Positions 33,425 through 45,818 of a DNA stretch of 64,000 nucleotides are shown here, one piece after another. The stretch's first letter is position 1. Each line of letters begins with the position of its first letter. The notes beneath the pieces were generated by a model. That model made no database searches, was not told the origin of the DNA, and worked only from the letters and a program-made list of their open reading frames with translations. The position numbers and the translations under genes are program-made. Source of the DNA: Cercophora sp. LCS_1 (lineage: Eukaryota > Ascomycota > Sordariomycetes > Sordariales > Lasiosphaeriaceae); assembly GCA_036250225.1 (NCBI GenBank), contig JAPZLL010000032.1, positions 356,728 to 420,727 of the forward strand. The letters are read 5' to 3'.

Positions 33425-35227
33425 ATGCGGACCATTATTCGTTTGGCTTCGTGGTCTCAGGGTCGACTTCTCAACCAGCCCGTACTTCGCCGACGAATCC
33501 TTCTCAACGCCCGTATCTTCAGTACCACATCCACGATGGCGGAGGAATACAAGCTCAAGGGTGTCACATCCCTGACGCTGCAGCCTGGAGATAAGGTCGA
33601 GGTGGATGTTGAGGGCCTCGACGCCAAGGTGCTGCTCGTGAACGCGGCGGGGAAGGTCCAGGCTGTCGGCCCCAAGTGCACCCACTACGGCGCTCCGCTT
33701 GTCAAGGGCGTCCTAGGCCACAACGGAAAGCTAACATGCCCGTGGCATGGAGGTCTGTGGATATATGCCCTGTTGCACGCGCTTCTGCTCAAGCCGCTGA
33801 CTTGACTGGTTGTAGCATGCTTCAACACTAAGACCGGCGACATTGAGGACGGCCCAGCCCTCGACCCACTGCCTGTATTCAAGACGATCGAACGTGACGG
33901 CGCTGTTTACATCACAGGCGATGCCGACACCATCAAGGCCGGGCGTCGGAAGCCTAACTTCAAGTGCACTTCGATTGGGGCCGACAAGGTGCTCGTCGTG
34001 GGTGGCGGTTCCGGCGCTCTGGGCGTGGTAGAGGGTCTCCGCAACGGCGGATACGCGGGTGCCATCACCGTCGTCTCCAACGAGGGCTACCTGCCCATTG
34101 ATCGGCCGAAACTCAGCAAGGCGCTGCTGACCGACTTATCCAAGCTTCAATGGCGCGACGCCGAGTGGTATAAGAGTGGGAGTGTTGATATTGTCCAGGA
34201 CGAGGTTGTCGATGTCGACTTTGCGGCCAAGACGGTGTCGACCAAGTCGGGGGGCAAGTTCGCCTACACCAAGCTGGTTCTCTCGACAGGCGGAACCCCA
34301 AGGCTTCTGCCGCTGCAGGGCTTCAAGGTCCTCGGGAACATCTTTACGCTGCGCAACGTCGGCGACGCAGGCAAGATCAACGAGGCGATTGGCGACAAGG
34401 GCAAGAAGATTGTGATTATCGGCTCGTCCTTCATCGGTATGGAGATTGCGGTGGCCACGTCGGGCGGAAACGATGTGACGGTGGTCGGGATGGAAAAGGC
34501 GCCGCTGGAGCGTGTTCTCGGCGAGACGGTGGGCAACTTCATCAAGAAGGGCGTCGAGTCAAAGGGCGTCAAGTTCTACCTCTCGGCGGGCGTTGAAAAG
34601 GCCGAGCCGTCGGCGTCGGACCCATCCAAAGTCGGCTCGGTCTGGCTCAAGGACGGCACCAAGCTTGACGCCGACATTGTCATTCTCGGCGTTGGCGTGG
34701 CTCCGGCGACCGAGTATCTCCGAAATAACAGCGTAGTGCGGCTCGAGGGCGACGGCAGCCTGAAGACGGACGAGAGCTTTTCGGTCGTGGGCCTCAAGGA
34801 CGTCTACGCGATCGGTGACATCGCAACGTATCCGTACCACGGTCCCGGTGGTGGAGGCAGGTATGTGCGCATCGAGCACTGGAATGTCGCTCAGAATGCG
34901 GGCCGCACCGTGGCGGCGCACATTACGAATCCCAACGTCAAGCCTGAGTTTTTCACGCCTGTCTTCTGGAGCGCGCTCGGCGCGCAGCTGCGCTACTGTG
35001 GGAACACAATTGCAAGTGGTTGGGACGACGTGGTGTTGCAGGGCACGCCCGACGAGGGCAAGTGGGTGGCATACTACACCAAGGACGACACGGTGGTGGC
35101 TATGGCCAGCATGGGCATGGATCCCGTCATGGCACAGTGCGCGCAGCTGATGCAGCTCAACAAGATGCCGAGCAAGAAGCAGATCCAGGGAGGCCTCGAT
35201 GTCTTGAGCCTCGGGGCGCCGCAGTAG
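33425..35227 (+). CDS. Rieske-AIF flavoprotein (apoptosis-inducing factor 3-like)
   Basis: Two exons, 33425-33752 and 33816-35227 (donor GTCTGT, acceptor GTAG), 579 aa. An arginine-rich start (MRTIIRLASWSQGRLLNQPVLRRR) looks like a mitochondrial presequence; a second Met (33537, MAEEYKLKG) could start a cytosolic form. The Rieske [2Fe-2S] domain has CTHYGAPL and CPWHGACF (CxH and CxxH; the second split by the intron). The pyridine-nucleotide-disulfide oxidoreductase domain has FAD motif VLVVGGGSGALG, NADH motif IVIIGSSFIGMEIA and the second FAD motif DVYAIGDIATYP. AIFM3-type proteins move electrons from NAD(P)H via FAD to the Rieske centre; some fungal members lie beside P450s. Here the P450 starts 413 bp downstream on the same strand, so electron supply is possible but unproven. 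Confidence 0.93.
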
Positions 35228-35640
35228 TTGCGTACCTAGTTGGTCCTTTGGCCTTTGGGGAGCAAGCTCCAGATCAAATGGACTCTCAGTAGCTGGCGGG
35301 TCTGTTGTGGATGCGCTTGTTTTTGCTTGAGAGACAGAGACAACGGAATTCGCGATTTCACCAAGATTTTTTTGTGCCAAGCAGCGCTGGCGTGCTAGTA
35401 CCCTAACCCTAGTTTTCAGTTTGCCGCGAAAACTTGCTGTGTGACTGTTCCACCCATCCTGGCACAACATCACCCCGGTTCAGGGGAAGCAAACAACGCG
35501 CGAAAATGCAGCGATAATCCGGCCCCCCATTTTTCCCGTCCTTCCACACGATACTGTGAGCGAATCTTGAAAAAAAATTGGGACTCACTGATGGTACGGC
35601 ACAAACTTCACTTGGCGTTCGACAGTCCACCAGCGACACG
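35228..35640. other. Spacer between Rieske-AIF and P450 genes, with a telomere-type repeat
   Basis: Contains two tandem CCCTAA-type units (35401-35412). No gene. Confidence 0.6.
35401..35412 (+). repeat. Telomere-type dimer (telobox), CCCTAACCCTAG
   Basis: Two fungal-type telomere units on the minus-strand sense (TTAGGG). It could be a telobox-like promoter element of the P450 gene 229 bp downstream or an interstitial telomeric remnant. Confidence 0.7.
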
Positions 35641-37583
35641 ATGGCTGGTCTCCTCGCCATGGTGTTCTGCGCCTTCCTGCACACCGTCACCACGGCACTT
35701 GCATGTTGCATCTTCACGGCAGCCGCCATCGTCTTGTATCGGCTGTTTTTTCATCCCCTCTCACTAATCCCTGGGCCGAGACTCGCTGCCATCTCAAGCA
35801 TCTGGTACGCCCACCACGTTCGAGACGGTCGCATGCTCAAAGTGGCAACGACACTGCATAAAAAGTATGGCCCGGCTGTGAGGGTTGGGCCAAATGAGGT
35901 CTGGTTCGACTCGAGAGAGGCTTTCTCTATCATCTACGGTAAGTCATGGGTTTTTTGAGTGATGGGGGTCAAGATACCACGAAGGATCCAGTGAAAATCT
36001 TATCCTTTTTGGATCGTGGCGCGTGGATGAGATTCTGACGAACGGGCATCCAGGTGCTGGTAGAGGATACGAAAAAGCAGAGTTTTATTGTGAGTTTCGG
36101 CGACGATGAGGTCGAGCGTCAACTGATGCTGTGAGACAGTGGCGACTAAGCTGAACAAACCCGAAATCGATTGGAATCTCAATCTTCACTTTGGCGATAC
36201 TCTTGACCTTCTCTCTGAGCTTGATGTCGAGCGCTACCGGCTTCAGAGGCGCATTATGGGTCCTGTCTACCAAACGGCGAACATCAAGAAGTTTGAGCAT
36301 GCTGTTGACGGCGTCATCTGCCAAGTTGTCGCCAAGCTACGAGCTCTTGATGGTGCCGAGATCGATTTGAAGGAGTGGATGCACATTGTTGCTGTCGAAT
36401 GCCTCGGCGCAATCGTACTCTCCTGGTCGCCGGGCTACATCCGGGACGAGTCGGACGGAGGCACGAGTACGCAGAGTTATCTGGGCTGGAAGCGAAAGAG
36501 CGTCTTTGGGCTGTTCCCTGCAGTGACCAAAGTGGCGTTTTTCTCCAAGACTGTTGGCAGGATGTTTTCCAACCTATGGGGAGTAACGTTTCCAACACCC
36601 AAGAACTTCAAGCCCTTCTTCACCGTGAGTGCCTTAGTCTAAGCGACTGCAGGCTAGTTGAGGAGCTAACGAGATGACAGCCGGTATATCGGAGGGCTTC
36701 CAAGAGGATAGCCGCTGCAATGAGACGGGACGAGAAGCCTGCCGCTCAGGACACACGTCAGGACTTGCTCACCGACTTGATACAGCTGCACAAGGACCGA
36801 CCTGAGTTTAGCGAGACATACCTCCGTCGACTTGCCGTGACAAACTTTGGAGCCGGTCACGAGACGATGTGCTCAGCGCTGACATCCATCATGACCATGA
36901 TCGGGTCACATCCTGAGGTTGCCGCCCACGTGAGGCAGGAACTGTCCTCGCTTGGCCCGGCCAGTGCAGTGATATCGTACGACGACGCCATCCGCCTCCG
37001 GTATACACAAGCGTCGATCAAAGAAGCACAGCGGCTACATCCCGTTATCGGCATGTCACTTCCAAGAAAGGTCCCTCCCTCGGGGCTGCTTGTTCATGGC
37101 TACCACATCCCTCCTCGCACGACGGTGGGGTGCAATCCCGTTTCCCTGCACCGCAACGCTGATATCTTTGGAGTTGAGCCAGACACTTACAGGCCGGAGA
37201 GATGGTTGGCGGGAGACGAAGCAGCCACCCGTGCCATGGACAAGTTCAACCTGACGTGGGGCGGTGGCGGAAGAACGTGCCCTGGCCGACATCTCGCCGA
37301 AGTGGTGCTCTACAAAGTCGTCCCGGCACTAGTAAACGAGTTCGACATCGAGGTGGTCTCCACACCGCAGCCAGATGAGGTGCGCTATTACTTCATGGCG
37401 ATGCTGACAGGAGTTAGAGCTCGCTTCAGGCCCGTCGGCGGTACTCCTGCATGCGACAACACCAATGGCGGTGTGGCGCCAAGTCGAAAGAAAAGCCGAG
37501 GAGCAGAGACCGTGAGTGATTTGTCGTCGAGAGGCCAAAGAGCCGCATGCAATCTTTCCACGGAGCAAGTTGGTGCGACGTGA
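35641..37583 (+). CDS. Cytochrome P450 monooxygenase
   Basis: Four exons (35641-35938, 36054-36089, 36140-36624, 36681-37583) give 573 aa; the second exon is only 36 bp. An N-terminal helix (ALACCIFTAAAIVLYRLFF) and the proline hinge PGPRLAAI mark an ER anchor. The I-helix has NFGAGHETMCSAL (AGxxT), the K-helix EAQR (ExxR), then YRPERW and the heme loop TWGGGGRTCPGRHLAE. The residue normally Phe at the start of the FxxGxRxCxG signature is Trp here. The C-terminus extends about 50 residues beyond the usual end with a K/R/S-rich, probably disordered tail. General resemblance is to pisatin-demethylase-type fungal P450s, but the substrate is unknown. Neighbours are a Rieske-AIF flavoprotein upstream and a dioxygenase downstream. 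Confidence 0.92.
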
Positions 37584-39503
37584 GCAACCGACGCGAAGCG
37601 GCCAACTCAGTTGAGCGGAATTCTAGGTTCTGAGCCAAGCATCTAGCTCCTCGCCTCCCCACAGGACTGTGCCTTTTCTCTTCCCAGGCATCACGTTCTC
37701 GACGGCCCGCTGCAACCCCGTGAAACACCAATGCCACACCCCGCAGCTGATGGATCCGATTTCCCAGGTCTGCTGACCATTCTCGCTTTGCCGGGTAAGC
37801 TCTCGTCTTGCTGTGTCTCGGTCAACTCGCCAAGCCAAGGAGTTAAGCAAACCACCACGAAACAAGACTTGTTGTCCTGGAGACAGTTTAGCACATACCC
37901 AACCATCACCGGCCCGGGCTATGGCTGATTTGGGCTGAGGACTCACTAGCGGCATCTCGCCCTCATCATCGTCTCACCAGGCGTAAGATGAAGATCGGAG
38001 CTGGCAGTCATCGCCTTGCTAGGCAAACACAACCCGGAGATAAGGCGACGTGTCGTTGGTGGGACGGTCTGTTCCGGGTTCAGCTGAAGGCGATATGACG
38101 TGCAGGTCAGGCAACAGCAGCCGAGCGGGAGGTTGGCAGGATTTGCCACCGGGACGACGAGGGCAATAATGGAACACGTATCCCGAAGCACTGGGACCTG
38201 GCGCCGATGTGGCCACACGCCGTCGGACCTGGCCGCCAGACCGGATCGGATGGGGTAAGCCCCCGCCCCACGCTCAGGTTGCCCGCTGGTGGCTCGCCCC
38301 GCCCGTTTCCCACCTCGCACCGCGTCCAGCAACCATGTCCGGGGACTGGGAACCATGCAGGTGTCTGCACCGCAAGGGGGCTGCGCGCGGTCATAGGGCG
38401 ACCAACCAGATGGCAGAAACGGCTGCCAAGCGCTTGCTGCAGTGCTGACCAGCTTGGCTGCCCGCAGCTGCGAACAACGACGCCTTTGCCCACCACTGCG
38501 AGACTGCGAGCGCGCTGCCGACTGCACAGAGTTGGCGCGATGCTCGCCGAGTCACGACGCGTGTGATTCGGACGGCGACCCGTCACTTGCTGGTGCGCAT
38601 CTCGCGTGTCCACAGCAAGCTTGCTGCATGCAGTGAGCATCAACCACGTCTCCCTCAATTGACTTGGCTCTTGTCTTGTGTCAGCCCCCCTTGGCCGAAG
38701 GAGCTTTACCCTCATGGGCAAAAGCCAGTCTGGCGGTGGTTGAGTTGCACCGGCAGTTCCCCTAGAATTAAGCCGAAGACGTTTAATGCGAGGCAGACAA
38801 TTGGCTCGGAACCAGCCCTGAGAGCTTCGCGCCGGTACATTCGCCACAACATGCCGGTCATCTCTCCGGGGATGTGTGCCAGCCGTCCAGTCCCTGACCG
38901 GGTGTGACACACGCTGCCGGGACCTGACGTCGTCTCGGCCCAATCGACGGCCCCGATGGCCCTGTGGAGACGGCCTCATAAGGCTGAATGCCCGGTGGGA
39001 CGATGTGGCTCTGATGTCTGCTTCGGGCACAGGGGTGGGGTGTTTGACCAGTCCCGCCAGTTTGGTGCCACAGCTGCTACTCTCGTGGGGGGATGCGATA
39101 TACTAGTCTTGCCATATGGGAGAGCTGCGGTCTACACAGCCGTCAGTCACTTCCTAGGCTTCCAGAATGGTGCAGGTGGGCCAACGTTGGACCGGACGTC
39201 TTGGGTTGCTATTCTCTGCCCGGGAGGATGCATGTAAAAGAGACATGATGTTTATAAAAGAAGACATCATCGGCCTCATGGAACATCATACAACACCATC
39301 ATCTTCGCAACCATCATCTTCACGAGCATTCTACTCTTCTAGCTATTCAGGTTTTGATATCAACTTGTTGTCATCTCTCAACTCTTCCAGGCCCTGTCAA
39401 CATCCATCGCTACCTTGTCTTAGAATCAAAGAACAACCCCCCCCTCTTTTTTTTTTTTTCCAGGATCAAGCATCAAAAAGCTGCTTCGCAGGTCCCAATC
39501 AAA
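37584..39503. other. Intergenic 1.9 kb
   Basis: No gene supported. A 307-codon minus-strand frame (38107-39030) is arginine-rich and motif-free. The 3' end (39260-39480) is a CAT/CTT-rich leader with a T run (39446-39459), the promoter and 5' UTR of the dioxygenase. Confidence 0.55.
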
Positions 39504-40844
39504 ATGGCTCCCCGCGTCTCTTCAGTCCGCCCTTACTATTCCCAGGGCCTGCGTGCTCGGTACTACACGGATGGAATCAGAGCTGAGCAAGCTCAAGCCG
39601 AAGTCGAGTCGGGCTCCAAGTACGCTGACATCAGCTACGAGGTCGACGAGGCAAAGTTTCTTGCACGCACGTATCGTCGCGCCAGCGCAGGCGGTCTCCC
39701 CACAACCGTCCCGGCTGGGTGGCCTGAGCAGCTCGAAGGTCCCCTTGTCTGGGACCCTGAGAGCTTCTCAGACGAGGGTGAATATGTGTACACTCTCACA
39801 GATCAAGACAAGACGGAGCTGCTGCACGCGCTGCATTCCTACAAAGGTGAACCATTTTCCCCATGTCCTACCAGACGCAATTTCTGACAGATGGTAGTCC
39901 GTAAGCTCGACCCGTCCAAAGTTACCAAGGCCCTCTTCCCGCTCCCGACGCTGGGTCGGCGGCTCGAGGCGATCTGCAACGATGTCTACTATGGAAAAGG
40001 CTTCGGCATTGTGCGTGGGCTGGATCCCGACGACTACGAACTGTCGGACCTGACGGTGCTCTACCTGGGAATCTCGTCCTACATCGCCCAGACGCGCGGC
40101 AAACAGGACCAGCGCGGCTCCATGTTGATCCATGTCATGAAGCGCGGTGGTGACGACGATGCATTCGATGACGAGTACGGCTCGTCCAAGCCGTTCCACA
40201 CCGACTGCGTCACCGACACGCTCTGCCTCTTCACCCAGAACCTGGCAGCCTCGGGTGGCTCGTCGGTCGTCGCCTCGGCCTACTCTGTCTACAACGAGCT
40301 CGCTCGCACGCGGCCCGACATCATCCACACGCTCGCCGCGCCCAACTGGCCCTTTGACACGTACGGCCGCGACCCGGCCTTTTACCGGCGCGCCCTCATG
40401 TACTTTCATGACGGCAGGCTGGTCACATCGTTCTCGCGCCGCCTGCTGGTCGGATATCCTTTTGCCCCGCGCACGGCCGGCATCCCGGGACTCACCGAGG
40501 CCCAGGCCGAGGCGCTGGACGCTGTGCACTTTGCGGCTAAGAAGCTCGAGATCAAGCCACGCATGCAGCGAGGCGATCTCCGCTTCGTCAACAACATGGC
40601 ACTGCTGCATCGGCGCGAGGCCTTTGAGAACCCCAAGGGGCTGGATGCTGCAAGGGGACGCCATCTGGTGCGACTCTGGCTGCACAACGAGGATATGTGC
40701 TGGAAGTTGCCTGAGCCGCTGAGGCTGGCCTGGGCTCGGGTGTTTGAGGACGATGACGAGGAGAGAAAGGAACACTGGGACTTGGCGCCCGTCCGAAATC
40801 CCGCCAACGGACGCGTCTTGCGGGTTGGAGGATCCTGTGACTAG
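39504..40844 (+). CDS. TauD/TfdA-type Fe(II)/2-oxoglutarate dioxygenase
   Basis: Two exons, 39504-39846 and 39898-40844 (GTGAAC...GTAG, phase 1), 429 aa. The iron site shows FHTDCVTDTLCLF (HxD) and a distal His in GRHLVRLWLHNEDMCW, with Arg residues suited to bind 2-oxoglutarate carboxylate. Length and layout match fungal TauD-like domain proteins. The family hydroxylates or desaturates small organic substrates with O2 and 2-oxoglutarate; the substrate is not predictable. The first exon (114 residues) is N-terminal, and the domain begins with ICNDVYYGKGFGIVRGLDP. No signal peptide. It lies between the P450 and the Zn2Cys6 regulator; the latter converges on it. Confidence 0.88.
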
Positions 40845-41325
40845 GGTCTTGTCTTGGGAATGGTCTTGACGGATAAAGAGGGCCGTCGTCTTTAGGGTTT
40901 CTAGGATGGCATTCGGGTTGCTGGGAGTTGGGAGGGAAGGGTGGATTTGGTAGTGTTGGGCACTTTAACGGTCTTTTTGAGCCCTGAGCGTTTGTTTTCG
41001 GTCTGGTTTTGTTTTCGCTCGTTTGACGGTCGGCCGTTACGAGGCGTTTTTGACTGAAAGCCGATTTGGCTTGGACAACCTACGTAGATAAAAGGGTCTG
41101 TGGAGGCTGGAGCTCCCTCGCCGAGGATACCGTGCGTTGCAATTGAAACGTTTCCAATGCACACTGCTGATAAGACTGTCTTGACTACTACCTAGAAGTT
41201 AAGGGGCGTTAGATAGTGACAGAGAGCTATTGAGAACTCTTGGTCCTCGACTGAGCATCAACCCGCTCGTCCTTTCTCCTCGTTCACTGATCGCAAACCA
41301 GAAACTACATGTCGAACATTGCGAC
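40845..41325. other. Convergent 3' intergenic region
   Basis: Separates the 3' ends of the dioxygenase and the regulator gene; no further gene seen. Confidence 0.55.
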
Positions 41326-43512
41326 TCAATCGTTAGCCTGTGGGATCCACTCCCTGTCATAAAGCATCGAGATCCAATACAGATCATCGCCCACGGCTCC
41401 CGCATCCCGAGCGTGTTTCATTCGCGCGGCTGGCACATGTCAATATGGATTCGTCACAAGGGAAAAAAAGACAGAGCTAAACTTACCTCTCTCGGGCTCG
41501 TTAATCATCCTCGCGGTTCTCCACACAAAAGCAATCTCGTCTTCGGTCAGATTCGCCGCCTTTGCCAGCTCTTGCTTGCCGGCCTCGTTGTGGGGCAGCG
41601 AAAAGGGGATGACGCCCTTGTTGATAAAGTGAAAGTGGGCGAGCATGGTCTGGGCGCCGCTGTGGTGCGCCTTGATGCTCTCCGGGTTGGCATACTGCGT
41701 CTTCATGTCGTACTGCTCGGCCGTCTCGGCGTCGCGGCGCGTCATCATGGAGCAGCTGTGCAGCAGCACGAACATGGCGTAGTATATGCTCAGCCAGTAC
41801 TCGCGCTTCTTGGCCAGTACCAACTCGTTGAGTTGCTTGAGCACGGCCTTGCTCCACGGCCGCAGGAACGTGGTGTAGTTGATGCACTCGAACTGGGCCG
41901 TCACGATGACGGGCATGGGCACCTTGCCGTTGTGCAGGCTGTCGGGCGAGTAGACGGCGTGCCCACCCAGCTTGTCGTCGCCGCACACGTGTACCGGGTT
42001 GCTGATCAGACGGCATGTCACCCACAGCCGAAGCGCGTTGGTCAGCAGGCTGCGCTCCTCGGGCGTCCGGGCCGTGCCGATGTGCCGGAAGGCCGTCGTG
42101 TACGTCTCCCACAGCAGCTGGTCGAGATGGCCGACAGTGACGGCGATGAAGTTGGAGATGTTGCGCTCAATGTACTCCTTCATCTCGGTCGCCGTCTCGT
42201 GCATGTCGACGACGGCGTAGCGCGGCAGCGCAATCGTCTGCTTGCCGTGGGCCGTCGTCCACTGCTCCTCGAGCAAGTCGCCGTCGACGGGCACAAACTC
42301 ACGCACGCGGAACTTGAAGGGCGCATAGATGTGGTTGGGCGACACCTCGATGATGCGCACCTCGGGCGACGCCCACCCGTCCTCGGCGATGTTGACCATG
42401 TCCATACTCTGCCAGCGTCGCGTGTACAGCTGAAAGGGCGCACGCTGCTCCCGGTACAGCGACGCATCCGTGATGATGTAGCGGTAGCACGGCATTTTGC
42501 ACAGCGTCGGGCCGGTGATGCGCTTGCACGTCAGGCACGAGCCGAACGGGTCCTCAGGGTCCGGGTTGCACTGCGGCATGTCAGCGGCACATGGCGACGG
42601 AGCAAGGCAAGGCAAGCCTAGGCGAGCTGGGAGGGATACGCACGCGTCCCCGGTTCATCCTACATCGGATGCACGACTTGAGAATGCGCGTCAGCGCCGT
42701 GTTCCGCTTCTTGGTCTCGTCGGTGTAGGCGCCGCGTCGCTTGGGGCCCAGCTCGGCCACTTGCCGCGGATCGCGCTTCTGCTTGGCCGGCGCGCGCAAC
42801 GACTCGGGCTTGATCTTTTTCCTCCGCCGGATGCGCTGTGGGGAGTCGGTTAGCGGGGGCTCTCGCGACGGAGGGCGGCCTGACGCACCGGAGGCAGTTC
42901 CCACACTTTGCTACACGGGCCGAGAGGAGGTGCCACAGTTGTTGACGGCGGCGGGTTTGGGGCTGCCGGTGGCGTGGCAGAGCCCGAGACCGACGCATGG
43001 GATGCTGGCGATGGCCTGGCGTCTCCTGGGTAGCCCACCCTGGGCTTTGTCGACAGCGGAGGGATGGCCGGGGGACCGTCGCGGGTGCGTGCCGATGATG
43101 CCGGCACCTTCCTGGGCAGATAGGCTGCCGGCGTGGCCTGCATCCACTCGAGCACGTCTGCGTACCCCGCGCCGCGGTAGGTGGTGCCCGTGATGATGCT
43201 GTGCCCTGCAAGGGGCTTGGGTGGTTGCCGAGCGGCGAGGTGGGCGCCCGCGTCGTCGCCCGAGTGGTCCAATCCCAGAAGAGAGCTCTCCGAGGACGGG
43301 ATGTGGTCGCGGTCGTGGTCCGGATAGCTCCAGCGTTGGACGGGCATGGCCCACGATGGCACGGCACTCGGCACATGGACAGCGTCTGCTGACCGTGACG
43401 GCGGTCGCAGCGTCGCCGAGGCCCTGAAGACATCGGGGCTCAGGCCCAGGCTCTCCACCAGCGCGCCCACCAGCTGCCCGTGGGTGAAGCGCGGGTCCAT
43501 CGCCGCCATCAT
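41326..43512 (-). CDS. Zn(2)Cys(6) transcription factor
   Basis: Four exons (43512-42889, 42835-42644, 42570-41487, 41396-41326) give 656 aa, all joins in frame. The zinc cluster reads CIRCRMNRGRC (ending exon 2 and starting exon 3) then CNPDPEDPFGSCLTC and LCK, i.e. CX2CX6CX10CX2CX8C. It sits near residues 262-295, unusually far from the N-terminus, after about 200 disordered residues rich in P, S and A and a basic arm (RRRKKIKPESLRAPAKQKR). The C-terminal 330 residues form the usual helical regulatory region (for example NISNFIAVTVGHLDQLLWETY, YWLSIYYAMFVLLHS). The last exon adds DDLYWISMLYDREWIPQ before TGA. An intron splits the zinc cluster between the second and third cysteine groups. 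It is the likely regulator of nearby accessory enzymes, by position only. Confidence 0.9.
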
Positions 43513-45818
43513 GCGCTAGCCTCAGCAGGCGATTATGATGTCAGCCAGGCTCTATGTCAGTCTCCAGACGCCAGACTGCTGACGGGATATGAGACACGGG
43601 ACAAGGGCGTTAGTGTCGGCTGCAAGGTGTGTGGTGTGCGCTGGGAATGACGACCGACAACCAGCAAAAACAGCGAAAACAGCGAAAACAGAAAGACGCG
43701 GGAAACCTGACCGGTCGCGGCGGCAGCGAGTGCTGATACGGAGGATCGGGTCTTTTACGTCGTGGCGCGCTGAGCCAGACTGGCGGGTCGGGAGACGATG
43801 GTGGTTGGAGCAAGAAAACCAGGCCACAGTGGCCGGGGCCACACTTTGACCGCAGCGGGCCCTTGGTTGTCTTGACCGCCACTGACAGCTTGCAGGCCCC
43901 GGGGCTGTGCATGCCTACGGGCGGGGGCCATGCGGCAGTTTGTGGCGAGATTGGCCTGGACGCATTTCCTCCACTCAGCGTCAGCCGTGCCCCCGGTCGC
44001 TATGCACGTCGGGTGCAGGACCACACATGGCGTCCCGCCGAGCGGCGCGGCCGGCGCGGACACGCCATTGACGGGTGCCAAGAAGCCTTTGACGGCTCGG
44101 GACACTCCCTTTCGGGGCTCTCTCCGTTCGGCCGTGCCAGCTCCCAGACACGGCTGACGCCTGGGAATAAACACCGCCATCGCCATCGCCGCCGTCGCCA
44201 TCGCCGCCCCGTCCTGCGGTCCCGGTGGTTTCGTCTGTGTGGTTATGCGCCCGGTCGCCGACCTGCCCGATCGGTAGCCGCCCTGCAGGACCCTGCTGTC
44301 GCTGGCCGCATTGTTGTTGTTGTGTCAATATCCGCGGCTATTTCCGACCACTCTATGCTACCGACTCACGTATCACAGCATGTCCGTTTCGCTCGGTTGT
44401 TGCTTCCCCGGCACTTGAGTCTGTAAGCAAGCTCCCATTCCACAATACCTAGGAGCCACGTGGATCTTTGAGTAGGTATATATATACTCTGACTCCTCCC
44501 TCATTGACCATCGCCAGAATGTCTCCGTTCCTAAAATGACCTCTGAGTTCAGTCTTTGGCCAACAAGTTCAAGCTTGTTGGGGACTTGTCAGAATCGTCC
44601 ATCAAAAGCCCTCGTCTTTATTTTTGCTGCATGGCCATGGAACTCAGGCGGCATAAATAAGGAATAGTGTGGAAGCTGCGTGATTTCAACCCCCAAATGA
44701 TGACTTTAAAGATAGGTAGTTTAGATTTCTACACAGAGATTTAGTTGGAATGTAGGCTGCGTATTGACTTATATCAATCTCAGCAACATGACTCTTGACT
44801 TGAACGGCTGCTCAAACCCTCAGGTGGGTCTGTTTCAAGAAGATAAACTTGTGCACACATATGGAATAGTCAACACGAGTCACAACAAAAAGCTAAAAGC
44901 TTTTCTGGATTAACAGGGATAGATACAGGTTGAGACACAAATAGATTAAAAAACGGAAGTGATAGATGTGCATTCCCATTTATCGCCAACGTAACCCTGA
45001 GACTCAGAGTAACCAGGACTTCTTGCCGTGAACCTAGATGTCGCAACGTCTCATTGTCTTATACATGATCATACCTTTCTACAAAGTTGGTTTACGAAAA
45101 CTAAGCTGCCTCGTTGGCGAAAATAATCTTTGGACATTAAATACAGTCAGTGTATCTTGCTCTGAATGGCTCCATTTGGTGCCAATTTTAGGCCTTTGAG
45201 TTATTGTTTCATGTCTTGAAATATCATGTGAGCCGCTGGTTTTCAGAAGGATAAGTTGCAGACTTGTTGGTGCGGCGTTTTGAGTCACGAACTCGGCTGC
45301 CATTGCACTCGACCGTCCTGATTATTTCTCAGGATGGAAAAGTTAGCTCGAGACTCAGTTGCAAGACTTGGCTTGATTGTAAAAGATTCAAGCCCCTAAT
45401 CACCCAATAGCCGAGTCTGGGAGATGCCGGTGGCTTGCTGAGGGTTGGACTTGGCAACTTGGCGCATGGCGGCTTCTGTGCTCCGCCACGTTGGGCAAAG
45501 CTTGTCAAGGAGGTGAAGATAAGCTCGGAACACGATTTCCACTAGTTTGGTTGGCGATCTTTGGAGGCTTGGCGACGCTGTGCAATTGGGTGGGAAAGAA
45601 TTCAACGTCATGCTGCTCAAACTGAGCGGCTGAGACACGTGCATTTTCAGGAAAGGGTATATCGAGGACCCGGGGGCCGGGCAAGTAAGACGACTGGCTA
45701 CATTAGGTAGGGTAAACAGATTCCAGTCGACGATTCCCAACTAAAGAATACAACAAGACGGTTGCGGATTGCTCTGCGGTGCTTGACAAAACCAAAACAG
45801 ACCGGCACTTTCCCGTCC
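43513..45818. other. Intergenic 2.3 kb; ORF-free AT-rich block at 44453-45078
   Basis: No gene supported. About 43650-43690 has a short (CAGCGAAAA)n repeat and 44175-44215 a CGCCAT/CGCCGC repeat. Bases 44450-45380 are AT-rich, with no 60-codon ORF from 44453 to 45078, as expected of degraded or promoter DNA. Confidence 0.55.

Noticed and set aside
34559..35473. 304-codon minus-strand frame
   Set aside because: Antisense to the Rieske-AIF coding region; GC-rich third positions open the opposite frame.
38107..39030. 307-codon minus-strand frame
   Set aside because: Arginine/glutamine-rich with no domain, no introns expected, no promoter; more likely chance in GC-rich DNA.
39768..40775. 335-codon minus-strand frame
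   Set aside because: Antisense to the dioxygenase, whose HxD...H motif is on the plus strand.
41230..42621. 463-codon plus-strand frame
   Set aside because: Antisense to the Zn2Cys6 regulator, which has a complete zinc cluster and spliced model.
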